Below, piece after piece: positions 30,649 to 42,739 of a stretch of DNA of 64,000 nucleotides. The translations under genes and the position numbers were made by a program. A model generated the notes under the pieces. The model searched no databases and was not told the origin of the DNA. It saw only the letters and a program-made list of their open reading frames with translations. How positions within the stretch are numbered: the stretch's first letter is position 1; each line of letters opens with the position of its first letter. This stretch comes from Apodemus sylvaticus (Eukaryota > Chordata > Mammalia > Rodentia > Muridae): the NCBI RefSeq assembly GCF_947179515.1, contig NC_067495.1, forward strand, positions 93,812,923 through 93,876,922, read 5' to 3'.

Positions 30649-33600
30649 ATGATAGGAAGTAAAAATCATTATTCCTTAATATCTCTTAACATCAATGGAC
30701 TTAATGCCCCAATAAAAAGACACAGACTAACTGACTGGATACGTAAACAGGACCCTACATTTTGCTGCTTACAGGAAACACACCTCAGGGTCAAAGACAA
30801 ACACTACCTCAGAGTAAAACGCTGGAAGACAATTTTACAAGCAAATGGTCTTAGAAAACAAGCTGGAGTAGCCATTTTAATATCAGATAAAATTGACTTT
30901 TAACCCAAAGTCATCAAAAGAGACTCTGAGGGACACTTCTTGCTGGTCAAAGGAAAAATACAAGAAGAACTCTCATTCCTGAACATCTATGCTCCAAATG
31001 CAAGGGCACCCTCTTTCATAAAAGAAACTTTACTAAAGCTCAAAGAACACATTGCACCTAACACAATAATTGTGGGTGACTTCAACACTGCACTTTCCTC
31101 AATGGACCGATCGGGAAAACAGAAACTAAACAGGGACACAATGAAACTAATTGAGGCTTTGGACCAATTTGATTTAACAGATATATATAGAACATTCTAT
31201 CCTAAAACAAAAGAATATACCTTTTTCTCAGCACCTCATGGCACCTTCTCCAAAATCGACCATATAATTGGTCAAAAGACACACCTCAACAAATATAAGA
31301 AGATCGAACTAATCCCATGCCTCCTATCAGATCACTATGGAGTAAAAGTGGTCTTCAATAGCAACAAAAACAACAGAAAACCCACATACACGTGGAAACT
31401 GAACAATATTCTACTCAATGATACCTTGGTCAAGGAAGAAATAAAGAAAGAAATTAAAGACTTTTTAGAACACAATGAAAATGAAAACACACCATACCCA
31501 AATCTATGGGACACAGTGAAAGCAGTGCTACGAGGAAAACTCATAGCCCTGATTGCCTCCAAAAAGAAAGTGGAGAGAGCATACATTACCAGCTTAATGA
31601 CACACCTGAAAGCCCTGGAACAAAAAGAAGCTATTTCACCCAGGAGGAGTAGAAGGCAGGAAATCATCAAACTCGGGGCCGAAATCAATCAAGTAGAAAC
31701 AAAGAGAACCATACAAAAAATCAACAAACCCAGGAGCTGGTTCTTTGAGAAAATCAACAAGATAGATAAACCCTTTGCCAGACTGAACAAAGGGCAAAGA
31801 GAAAGTATCCAAATTAACAAATCTAGAAATGAAAAGGGAGATATAACAAGCGAAACTGAGGAAATCCAAAAAATCATCAGATCCTACTACAAGAGACTGT
31901 ACTAAACACAATTGGAGAATCTGGAGGAAATGGACAATTTCCTTGACAGATACCAAATACCAAAATTAAATCAGGACCAACTAGACCATCTAAACAGTCC
32001 CATATCGCCCAAAGAAATAGAAGGAGTCATAGAAAGTCTTCCAACCAAAAAAAAGCACAGGACCAGATGGTTTCAGTGCAGAATTCTATCAGACCTTCAA
32101 ACAAGATTTAACACCAATACTCTTCAAACTATTCCACAAAATAAAACACAGAAGGAACACTTCCCAATTCCTTCTATGAAGCCAAAATTACACTGATACC
32201 AAGCCACACAAAGATCAAACAAAGAAAGAGAACTTCAGACCAATTTCCCTTATGAACATCGATGCAAAAATACTCAATAAAATTCTTGCCCACCGAATCC
32301 AAGAACACATCAAAACGATCATCCACCATGATCAAGTAGACTTTATCCCGGGAATGCAGGGTTGGTTCAATATAAGGAAATCCATCAATGCAATCCACTA
32401 CATAAGCAAACTCAAAGAACAAAACCACATGGTCATTTCATTGGATGCTGAAAAAGCACTTGACAAAATTCAGCATCCTTTCATGCTTAAAGTCTTGGAG
32501 AGAACAGGAATTTAAGGCCCATACCTAAACATAGTAAAAGCAATATACAGCAAACCGGTAGCCAGCATCAAACTAAATGGAGAGAAACTTGAAGCAATCC
32601 CACTGAAATCAGGGACCAGACAAGGCTGCCCCCTTTCTCCTTACCCTTTCAATATTGTACTTGAGGTACTAGCTCGGGCAATTCGACAACATAAGGAGGT
32701 CAAAGGGATACAAATTGGAAAGGAAGAAGTCAAACTATCATTATTTGCAGACGACATGATAGTCTACCTAAGTGACCCAAAAAACTCCACTAGAGCGCTC
32801 CTACAGCTGATAAACAACTTCACCAAAGTGGCAGGTTATAAAATCAACACAAGCAAATAAGTGGCCTTCCGTTATTCAAAGGATAAGCAGGCTGAGAAAA
32901 AATTGGGGAAATGACCCCCTTCACAATAGCCACAAACAGTATAAAGTATCTTGGGGTGACTCTTACCAAACATGTGAAAGATCTGTATGACACGAACTTC
33001 AAGACTCTGAAGAAGGAAGTGGAAGAAGACCTCAAAAAATGGGAAAACCTCCCATGCTCATGGATCGGTAGAATCAATATAGTTAAAATGGCCATTTTGC
33101 CAAAAGCAATATACAGATTCAATGCAAGACCCATCAAAATCCCAACTCAATTCTTCACAGAGTTAGAAAGAGCAATTATCAAATTCATCTGGAACAACAA
33201 AAAACCCAGGATAGCTAAAACTATTCTCAGCAACAAAAGAAAATCTGGGGGAATCAGTATCCCTGACCTCAAGCAATACTACAGAGTAATAGTGATAAAA
33301 ACTGCATGGTATTGGTACAGTGACAGGCAGGAGGATCAATGGAACAGGATTGAAGATCCAGAAATGAACCCACACACCTATGGCCACTTGATCCTTGACA
33401 AAGAGGCTGAAAACATCCAATGGAAAAAAGATAGCCTTTTCAACAAATGGTGCTGGTTCAACTGGAGGTCAGCATGCAGAAGAATGCGAATTGATCCATC
33501 CTTGTCTCCTTGTACTAAGCTCAAATCCAAATGGATCAAGGACCTCCACATAAAGCCAGACACTCTGAAGCTAATAGAAAAGAAACTGGGGTAGACCCTT

Positions 33601-34470
33601 GAGGACATCGGTACAGGGAGAAAGTTTCTGAACAGAACACCAATAGCATATGCTCTAAGAGCAAGAATTGACAAATGGGACTTCATAAAATTACAAAGTT
33701 TCTGTAAGGCGAAGTACACCATCAAGAGGACAAATCGGCAACCAACAAATTGGGAAAAGATCTTCACCAATCCTACATCAGATAGAGGGCTAATATCCAA
33801 TATATATAAAGAACTCAAGAAGTTAGACTCCAGAAAACCGAACAACCCTATTAAAAAATGGGGTACAGAGTTAAACAAAGAATTCTCACCTGAAGAACTT
33901 AGGATGGCAGAGAACCATCTTAAAAAATGCTCAACTTAATTAGTCATTAGGGAAATGCAAATCAAAACAGCCCTGAGATTTCACCTTACACCAGTCAGAA
34001 TGGCTAAGATTAAAAATTCAGGAGACAGCAGGTGTTGGAGAGGGTGTGGAGAAAGAGGAACACTCCTCCACTGCTGGTGGGGTTGCAAATTGGTACAACC
34101 ACTCTGGAAATCAGTCTGGCGGTTCCTCCGAAAACTGGGCACCTCTCTTCCAGAAGATCCTGCTATACCACTCCTGGGCATATACCCAGAGGATTCCCCA
34201 CCATGTAATAAGGATACATGCTCTACTATGTTCATAGCAGCCCTATTTATAATTGCCAGATGTTGGAAAGAACCCAGGTATCCCTCAACAGAAGAGTGGA
34301 TGCAAAAAATGTGGTATATCTACACAATGGAGTATTATTCAGCCATTAGAAACAATGAATTCGTGAAATTCATAGGCAAATGGATGGAGCTAAAGACCAT
34401 CATACTAGGTTAGGTAAACCAGACTCAAAAGGTTAATCATGGTATGCACTCACTAATAAGTGGATATTAA
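30649..34470 (+). pseudogene. L1 ORF2 (endonuclease and reverse transcriptase), broken
   Basis: The domains are recognisable in order: APE-type endonuclease (NINGLNAPIKRHR, CLQETHL, then SDHYGV near 31328), reverse transcriptase with FADD at 32744-32755, and the C-terminal CX3CX7HX4C motif at 34033-34086. Lesions include TAA at 30901-30903 (CAA in copy 1), TAA at 31903-31905, an extra A in the run near 32047-32054, the extra C near 32145-32150 shared with copy 1, a missing A near 32202, the shared TAA at 32513-32515, TAA at 32858-32860, a missing base near 32898, TAG at 33592-33594, TAA near 33937 and TAG at 34411-34413. It is more heavily mutated than copy 1. No functional protein is possible. 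Confidence 0.92.
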
Positions 34471-34731
34471 CCTAGAAAACTGGAATACCCAAAACATAAT
34501 CCACACATCAAATAAGGTACAAGAAGAAAGGAGGAGTGGCCCCTGGTTCTGGGAAGACTCAGTGAAGCAGTATTCGGCAAAACCAGAACGGGGAATTGGG
34601 AAGGGGTGGGTGGGGGGATAGGGGAAGAGAAGGGGGCTTACGGGACTTTCGGGGAGTGGGGGGCTAGAAAAGGGGAAATCATTTGAAATGTAAATAAATT
34701 ATATCGAATAAAAAAATTAAAAAAAATAAAA
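34471..34731 (+). other. L1 3'UTR, polypurine tract and A-rich tract, copy 2
   Basis: Same layout as copy 1, with G-rich runs at about 34590-34675 and the end GTAAATAAATTATATCG. The A-rich tract is longer and mixed (34706-34731, A runs broken by T), compared with nine plain A's in copy 1. The tract has changed length since the block was duplicated, as expected of a simple-sequence tract. Confidence 0.85.
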
Positions 34732-35195
34732 GCATTTGTTGCATTTTGTCAGGAGTCATCTAGGCAATGCTAAAGCAAACAGGTGTCCATACTGGATGTG
34801 GCCCATTGTTTTTGCATGGTCTATGATAGGTGAGCTCTGTGAAGCATGGTACCATTGAGACTTCATCTCAAGATTGCTTTTGTAGCTGGTATGCTTTTCC
34901 TGTCATTATTAAATTAATATAATAATTCTTGAGCATAAGCCCACCTTATTGATCAGATTTCCTATAGATCCATATAAAATTGAACTGTCATGAATTAATG
35001 CTGTTTAGATGAATTAATAATTTTGTAGAATTCCTGATTTCATTCAAATAATTTTAGGAAAAATGTTTTAAGAGAGGGTCTTAGTTATTTTGCTAGAAAG
35101 TTTTAATAAAGTTTGAATCAAGAATAGAATGCATCCACTCATCATAATAGTAACTAAAGGCAGCATAACAAGAAATCAAATGAGCTATCATAATT

Positions 35196-35545
35196 ATTAT
35201 TGTTTTAGTTTTTATTAAATATTTTCTTTGTTTACATTTCAAATATTATCCCCTTTCCTTATTTCTCGTCCGAAAACCCCCTATCCTATTACCCCTCCCC
35301 CTGCTCAACAGCCCTCCTACTCCTTCTTCCCTGTCCTGGCATTCCCCTTCACTGGGGCACTGAGCCTTCACAGGACCAAGGGCTTCTCCTCTCACTGATA
35401 TGCAACAAGGCCATGCTCTACTACATATGCAGCTGGAGCCATGGGTTTCTGCATGTGTACTCTTTGGTTGGTGGTTTAGTCCCTGGGAACACTGTGGGTA
35501 CTGGTTGGTTCATATTGTTATTCCTCCTATCTAACAGGACTGTAA
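35196..35545 (-). mobile_element. Antisense fragment of an older L1 3'UTR (copy 2)
   Basis: This is the same fragment as in copy 1. On the minus strand it reads GAACCAACCAG, then CATGGCTCCAGCTGCATATG, then a purine-rich stretch, ending TTTGAAATGTAAACAAAG and an A-rich remnant. Its end pairs, as an inverted repeat, with the sense 3'UTR end of the younger L1 at about 34675-34700. Confidence 0.75.
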
Positions 35546-35665
35546 ATGGAACATTCATTGGTAGCTCTGAATAGCACCAGCAAGCCGAGGATTCCAAGAA
35601 TACAGGCTACCTACTAATCCCATTATCTACAGTGCAATATGCTGTTTTCAGGATACAAATATTTC

Positions 35666-35671
35666 AATAAA
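35666..35671 (+). terminator. Distal polyadenylation signal used by the transducing RNA
   Basis: AATAAA lies 14 nt upstream of the A tract that abuts the target-site duplication, the usual spacing. It is mutated in copy 1. Confidence 0.85.
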
Positions 35672-35688
35672 CTACCAGTGATATTAAA

Positions 35689-35703
35689 AAAAATGTTTCT
35701 CTC
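35689..35703 (+). repeat. Target-site duplication, 3' copy, L1 copy 2
   Basis: AAAAATGTTTCTCTC, identical to 28181-28195. Its first A's merge with the A tract (eight A's in total), so the exact left edge is ambiguous by up to three bases. Confidence 0.92.
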
Positions 35704-38700
35704 TTTCTTGATGGAAGAATTATATACATTTTCTAATAAAATTGATGTTTACTTGGGAAGTAATTCTGATAAAGTTCAAGAATATGAAGAAAAGCATGTT
35801 AAATTTGACTATATCATAGAAAATTATACAGATATATTGATAGGCATAAACTATTGCCAAATTGATTAAAAGAGTAATTACAAATATTTCTGATATAGAT
35901 AGCTGTCTCTGAATATGGATAGTCTATCATATAGCCTCTATGTGATCCTGGGAGCCCTGTTCTCTCAATGTAGACAGGTATGTGCATACTCTTGCTAGAC
36001 CAGCTCTGTTGTTGTTCTATTTGCCTATGTAGTTCTATGGCCCTATCAGGTCTGAGTATAGATGGAAATGGGAAGGCTCCTGTCCCAGGCTGCTCCAAGA
36101 ATCTTATGACCTCAGGCATTCATGCTGTTTCACTGAGTAGTATGGGTGGTAACACATGTTTTATCTGGCCACTCTGCACTCCTGAGTGGTTAGTTACCTC
36201 TGTGCACCATTTGGATATGGCCAACTCTGGAAGAGGATATTAACAAGCCAGAGAGAGAAAGAAGAAGCAATGATTCTGGGTTTAAATGATTACAATTTGC
36301 CAGCTCCCATATAAATTTTCATGACTCCATACACTGAAATAATATCTTAACATGCAACTATTTACTCTGTTAAACACCATTTAATTTCGGTCTAATATGT
36401 CCCTCCCAATTTCATGTCATCTTTCATATGTGATAATTCCCTAAGTTCAATTACTGCTGCCCATGTGAACGTGGATATGAGTCTGGAACACAGAAAAGCT
36501 GCTCATTAGTTAGAACAAACCTGCAAACAGCTTCCAACGGCCACTTTATCCTCTGAAGAGGAGAAGGATGGAGAACACATCCCATTAAGTATTTGTAAAA
36601 TTCGGGCTGTCTAGTCTTATATGAATATCCATATAATCACAGTTGCTGTGAGTTCATGAACTAAGTGCTCATATTCCTGTATGGAAGTAAGCATTTCACA
36701 ACATTGCTAATTTAGCATCCCTTATATTGTGCTTCCCTTGTCCTCTTTTGTGCATATCTCTGTGATTTGGACAATGTGAAAAGTGGCATTGTGGTTTCCT
36801 TTGGGATTTCACTGCCACTGTCATTCAATCTCTAAACATTTGAAAGTTGATGGTCTTTACTAAAATTGATGTACCCTTCAAAACAGGCCTTTTGTAATAA
36901 GGTTCCTAAAATTCGTTGTGTATATAAATATTGAAGAAAATGTTACTACATCACCATGAGCAAAATTATAGTGGGCTCTGTCCTATAACCTATTATCACC
37001 ATATCCACGTGACTTTAACAACAATGTCAGTATCAGACATTAAAAATCCTCATGTTAATCAGGTCTCAAACCCACAAGGAGTGTGCATGTTTACCTCATA
37101 ATAGTTGTATAACCATGGCAACAGCAGAGAAGCTCTTGACTGTAAAGGCAGTGTCATAGAATGCTGTTTCCATCATAGAATGCCTGTTTTCCATGTAAGA
37201 AAATGGATATGGTTTTTATTCAATTCTGACTATGTATAGCTATCCAGATGAAACATAATTCCTAGAAACTTTGAGATTGAGTTTTCTGTGTCTTTAATTA
37301 AAGGGTGTGGTGCCATTAACATTAGGGATTTCAATGAGGTTGAGTTTGTTAAACAAGGACAATGACCACGTTGTGTTATTTTTGGAAAATACTTGGAAAT
37401 TCAAAGTGTGGTGTCATATTCTGGTGACAATCATATTCTGGTGACAATCGTGTCTGTGTTCAGATGGAAATGGGAATTCTCCTGTCCCAGGCTTTTCCTA
37501 GCCTCTTATACCCTCAGTGCTTCAGTCTATTTCCTCTGATTGGTGCAAGTGGTCCTGCCTGGGTTATATGTCCTCTCTGCCCTCCTGAGTGGTTTGATAC
37601 CTCCTTGAACCACTTGGATATGACCCACTTTGGCAAAGGATGTTTCAAAACCAGAGACAGAAAAAAGAAGCGATGGTTCTTGTTTAAAAGGTCTGAAATT
37701 ATTAACAACCAAATAAATTCTCATCCTTCCAAACACTGAAAAACAATCTTAACTTGCTTCTGTTTACTATATTAAACACCGTTTATTTTCCCTCGAATTT
37801 ACCCCACCCTATTTCATGACGTATTTCATAGTTGGTAATTCACTAAGGTCAATTCGTGCTGCCCATGTGAACTTGGATATGAGTCTATACTCTAGAATAT
37901 AGAAAAGCTGCTAATTTGTTAGAAGAGCCCTCCAAAGAGCTTCCACCTGAAACTTTATCCTCCTAAGAGGTAGAGTATGAGGAACACATCCGCTTAATTA
38001 TTTGCAAAGTTCTGGGTGTCTTGCCTTATATGGATAAATAGATAAACACAGTTGGTATGTGTTCATGAACTAAATGCCCATATTTCTGTACTGAAGTGTG
38101 CATTTCAGAGCATTGCTCATTTTGTATCTCTTACACAGTTCTTCCCTTGTGCATTTTTTTGCTGATCACTGAGATTGGATGGAGGAAAGGTGTCATTGTG
38201 GCATCCTTTTGTATTTCACTTTCACTGTCACTTAATATCTAAACACTGAAACGTTATACACTTCAAAAGAAACCTTTTGGGCTAAGGTTCCTAGCAATGT
38301 ACATGTATAAACATAAGCATAAAAGGAAAGGCTACACCATCCCCATGAGCAAAAGTATAGTAGGCTCTATGCTATAACTTGTGAACTTCCTATCCACAAG
38401 CCTTTACCTCCAATATCAGTACCAGATGTTAAAATCCCTCATGTTAACCAGGCCTCAAACCAACTAAGAGTGTGGATGTTTACATCATAATGGCTGTATA
38501 ACCATGGCAACATTGGAGTAGCTCTTGACTGTAAAGGCATTGTCAGAGCATGCTATTTTCATCACACTGTAAGAACATGGGTAAGATTTCATTCCTATAA
38601 TGCCCAGAAGTACTCTCCTCTGACTTTGGAAAACCTAGCCAGGTGGAAAAAAATTTATTTTAATTAACTTTTAGATAGAGGTATTTTTTTTTCTTTAGTT

Positions 38701-39031
38701 AAAGGATGTGGTGCTTTTATCGTTAGTGTTTTCCATCTGGGTGAGTTAGTAAACCAAGGAGAATGGCCCCAGTTCTTTTCTTTTAGAATCTACCTGGAAC
38801 ATCAAGGTGTAGTATCTTCTTAATAGATAGATAAACACAGTTGGTATGTGTTCATGAACTAAGTGCCCATATTTCTGTACTGATGTGTGCATTTCAGAGC
38901 ATTGCTCATTTTGTATCCCTTACACTGTTCTTCCCTTGTCCATTTTTTTTCTGATCACTGAGATTTGGATGGAGGTGTTACAAATTACCTTTGTAATTTT
39001 CATTATATAGCGATGGTTCTGTGGGTTCAAG
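35704..39031 (+). repeat. Array unit 6, right part (long form)
   Basis: The M remainder is 35704-36058, A is 36059-37463 and B is 37464-39031. Without the insertion the unit is about 3,707 bp. B carries the 167-bp duplication at 38822-38989. A has the TATCCACT deletion. The octamer-like site in B is changed here (TTTGCAAAG near 38001). Unit 6 begins the long-form, more uniform right block. No gene is seen. Confidence 0.9.
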
Positions 39032-42000
39032 CATTTATTCCTTCCTCCTAATTCAGAACAGACTATAAACATTGTGTGTTTTCTTTTTCTTTATACAAAG
39101 GAAGTAAAAACATTTTATGGTAAAACTGAAGATTTACATTGAAAATATTTCCGATAATATTGAAGAAATATATAGAAAAACATGTCCATTGTGAAAATAT
39201 TTTTAGAATATTATTGAGAAAAATGGTAGACAAAAAATCGTTGCTTACTTGTTTTTAAAAGGAAGTAGCAATATGTTATGACAAGACTGAAAATTTACCT
39301 GATAAATACATTTAATACAATTGTAGAAATATACAGAATAACATGATAAACTTGAAGATTATCATGGAAATTTTTACAGATAATCTGGTAGGTATGAAAA
39401 TGTTTCTCTCTTTCTTGATGGAAGAATTATATACATTTTCTAATAAAATTGATGTTTACTTGGGAAGTATTTCTGATAAACTTCAGGAATATGAAGAAAA
39501 GCATGTTAAATTTGACTATATCATAGAAAAGTATACAGATATATTGATAGGCATAAACTATTGCCAAATTGATTAAAAGTGAAATTACAAACATTTCTGA
39601 TGTAGATAGCTGTCTCTGAATATGGATAATCTATCATACAGCCTCTCTGTGATCCTGGGAGCCCTGTTCTCTCAATGTAGACAGGTATGTGCATACTCTT
39701 GCTAGACCAGCTCTGTTGTTGTTCTATTTGCCTATGTAGTTCTATGGCCCTATCAGGTCTGAGTATAGATGGAAATGGGAAGGCTCCTGTCCCAGGCTGC
39801 TCCAAGAATCTTATGACCTCAGGCATTCATGCTGTTTCACTGAGTAGTATGGGTGGTAACACATGTTTTATCTGGCCACTCTGCACTCCTGAGTGGTTAG
39901 TTACCTATGTGCACCATTTGGATATGGCCAACTCTGGAAGAGGATATTAACAAGCCAGAGAGAGAAAGAAGAAGCAATGATTCTGTGTTTAAATGATTAC
40001 AATTTGCCAGCTCCCATATAAATTTTCATGACTCCATACACTGAAATAATATCTTAACATGCAACTATTTACTCTGTTAAACACCATTTAATTTCGGTCT
40101 AATATGTCCCTCCCAATTTCATGTCATCTTTCATATGTGATAATTCCCTAAGTTCAATTACTGCTGCCCATGTGAACGTGGATATGAGTCTGGAACACAG
40201 AAAAGCTGCTCATTAGTTAGAACAAACCTGCAAACAGCTTCCAACGGCCACTTTATCCTCTGAAGAGGAGAAGGATGGAGAACACATCCCATTAAGTATT
40301 TGTAAAATTCGGGCTGTCTAGTCTTATATGAATATCCATATAATCACAGTTGCTGTGAGTTCATGAACTAAGTGCTCATATTCCTGTATGGAAGTAAGCA
40401 TTTCACAACATTGCTAATTTAGCATCCCTTATATTGTGCTTCCCTTGTCCTATTTTGTGCATATCTCTGTGATTTGGACAATGTGAAAAGTGGCATTGTG
40501 GTTTCCTTTGGGATTTCACTGCCACTGTCATTCAATCTCTAAACATTTGAAAGTTGATGGTCTTTACTAAAATTGATGTACCCTTCAAAACAGGCCTTTT
40601 GTAATAAGGTTCCTAAAATTCGTTGTGTATATAAATATTGAAGAAAATGTTACTACATCACCATGAGCAAAATTATAGTGGGTTCTGTCCTATAACCTAT
40701 TATCACCATATCCACGTGACTTTAACAACAATGTCAGTATCAGACATTAAAAATCCTCATGTTAATCAGGTCTCAAACCCACAAGGAGTGTGCATGTTTA
40801 CCTCATAATAGTTGTATAACCATGGCAACAGCGGAGAAGCTCTTGACTGTAAAGGCAGTGTCATAGAATGCTGTTTCCATCATAGAATGCCTGTTTTCCA
40901 TGTAAGAAAATGGATATGGTTTTTATTCAATTCTGACTATGTATAGCTATCCAGATGAAACATAATTCCTAGAAACTTTGAGATTGAGTTTTCTGTGTCT
41001 TTAATTAAAGGGTGTGGTGCCATTAACATTAGGGATTTCAATGAGGTTGAGTTTGTTAAACAAGGACAATGACCACGTTGTGTTATTTTTGGAAAATACT
41101 TGGAAATTCAAAGTGTGGTGTCATATTCTGGTGACAATCATATTCTGGTGACAATCGTGTCTGTGTTCAGATGGAAATGGGAATTCTCCTGTCCCAGGCT
41201 TTTCCTAGCCTCTTATACCCTCAGTGCTTCAGTCTATTTCCTCTGATTGGTGCAAGTGGTCCTGCCTGGGTTATATGTCCTCTCTGCCCTCCTGAGTGGT
41301 TTGATACCTCCTTGAACCACTTGGATATGACCCACTTTGGCAAAGGATGTTTCAAAACCAGAGACAGAAAAAAGAAGCGATGGTTCTTGTTTAAAAGGTC
41401 TGAAATTATTAACAACCAAATAAATTCTCATCCTTCCAAACACTGAAAAACAATCTTAACTTGCTTCTGTTTACTATATTAAACACCGTTTATTTTCCCT
41501 CGAATTTACCCCACCCTATTTCATGTCGTATTTCATAGTTGGTAATTCACTAAGGTCAATTCGTGCTGCCCATGTGAACTTGGATATGAGTCTATACTCT
41601 AGAATATAGAAAAGCTGCTAATTTGTTAGAACAGCCCTCCAAAGAGCTTCCACCTGAAACTTTATCCTCCTAAGAGGTAGAGTATGAGGAACACATCCGC
41701 TTAATTATTTGCATAGTTCTGGGTGTCTTGCCTTATATGGATAAATAGATAAACTCAGTTGGTATGTGTTCATGAACTAAGTGCCCATATTTCTGTACTG
41801 AATTGTACATTTCAGAGCATTGCTCATTTTGTATCTCTTACACAGTTCTTCCCTTGTCCATTTTTTTTGCTGATCACTGAGATTTGGATGGAGGAAAGGT
41901 GTCATTGTGGCATCCTTTTGTATTTCACTTTCACTGTCACTTAATATCTAAACACTGAAACGTTATACACTTCAAAAGAAACCTTTTGGGCTAAGGTTCC

Positions 42001-42739
42001 TAGCAATCTACGTGTATAAACATAAGCATAAAAGGAAAGGCTACACCATCCCCATGAGCAAAATTATAGTAGGCTCTATGCTATAACTTGTGAACTTCCT
42101 ATCCACAAGCCTTTACCTCCAATATCAGTACCAGATGTTAAAATCCCTCATGTTAACCAGGCCACAAACCAACTAAGAGTGTGGATGTTTACATCACAAT
42201 GGCTGTATAACCATGGCAACATTGGAGTAGCTCTTGACTGTAAAGGCATTGTCAGAGCATGCTATTTTCATCACACTGTAAGAACATGGGTAAGATTTCA
42301 TTCCTATAATGCCCAGAAGTACTCTCCTCTGACTTTGGAAAACCTAGCCAGGTGGAAAAAAATTTATTTTAATTAACTTTTAGATAGAGGTATTTTTTTT
42401 TCTTTAGTTAAAGGATGTGGTGCTTTTATCGTTAGTGTTTTCCATCTGGGTGAGTTAGTAAACCAAGGAGAATGACCAAGTTCTTTTCTTTTAGAATCTA
42501 CCTGGAACATCAAGGTGTAGTATCTTCTTAATATATAGATAAACACAGTTGGTATGTGTTCATGAACTAAGTGCCCATATTTCTGTACTGATGTGTGCAT
42601 TTCAGAGCATTGCTCATTTTGTATCCCTTACACTGTTCTTCCCTTGTCCATTTTTTTTCTGATCACTGAGATTTGGATGGAGGTGTTACAAATTACCTTT
42701 GTAATTTTCATTATATAGCGATGGTTCTGTGGGTGCAAG
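39032..42739 (+). repeat. Array unit 7 (long form, 3,708 bp)
   Basis: M is 39032-39765, A is 39766-41170 and B is 41171-42739, with the 167-bp duplication at 42530-42697. The first 91 codons of B are identical to those of unit 6. Units 6-8 share AAATTCGTTGTGTAT in A where other units read TTCTTTGTG. The 77-codon frame of M is open (39343-39576). Confidence 0.9.

Larger units (their letters stand above)
28196..35688 (+). mobile_element. Full-length L1 with 3' transduction, copy 2
   Basis: A 7,493-bp insertion into the M spacer of unit 6: 5'UTR 28196-29383, intact ORF1 29384-30589, broken ORF2 30649-34470, 3'UTR and A-rich tract 34471-34731, and transduced tail 34732-35688 with its own AATAAA and A tract. 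Perfect 15-bp target-site duplications bound the L1 plus tail, not the L1 alone. Target-primed reverse transcription therefore started from an RNA that ended at the distal signal. The insertion is the same event as copy 1. Confidence 0.94.
34732..35688 (+). other. 3' transduced flank of the source L1, copy 2
   Basis: 957 bp of unique-looking DNA copied from downstream of the source L1. It contains no evident gene. 35196-35545 is an antisense older L1 3'UTR. It ends CAATAAACTACCAGTGATATT followed by A's and then the target-site duplication. That order (signal, short gap, A tract, TSD) shows that transcription ended here rather than at the L1's own signal. Confidence 0.9.

Noticed and set aside
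4888..35688. Two independent L1 insertions
   Set aside because: Same insertion base, same 957-bp tail and shared ORF2 lesions make one insertion plus later duplication far more likely.
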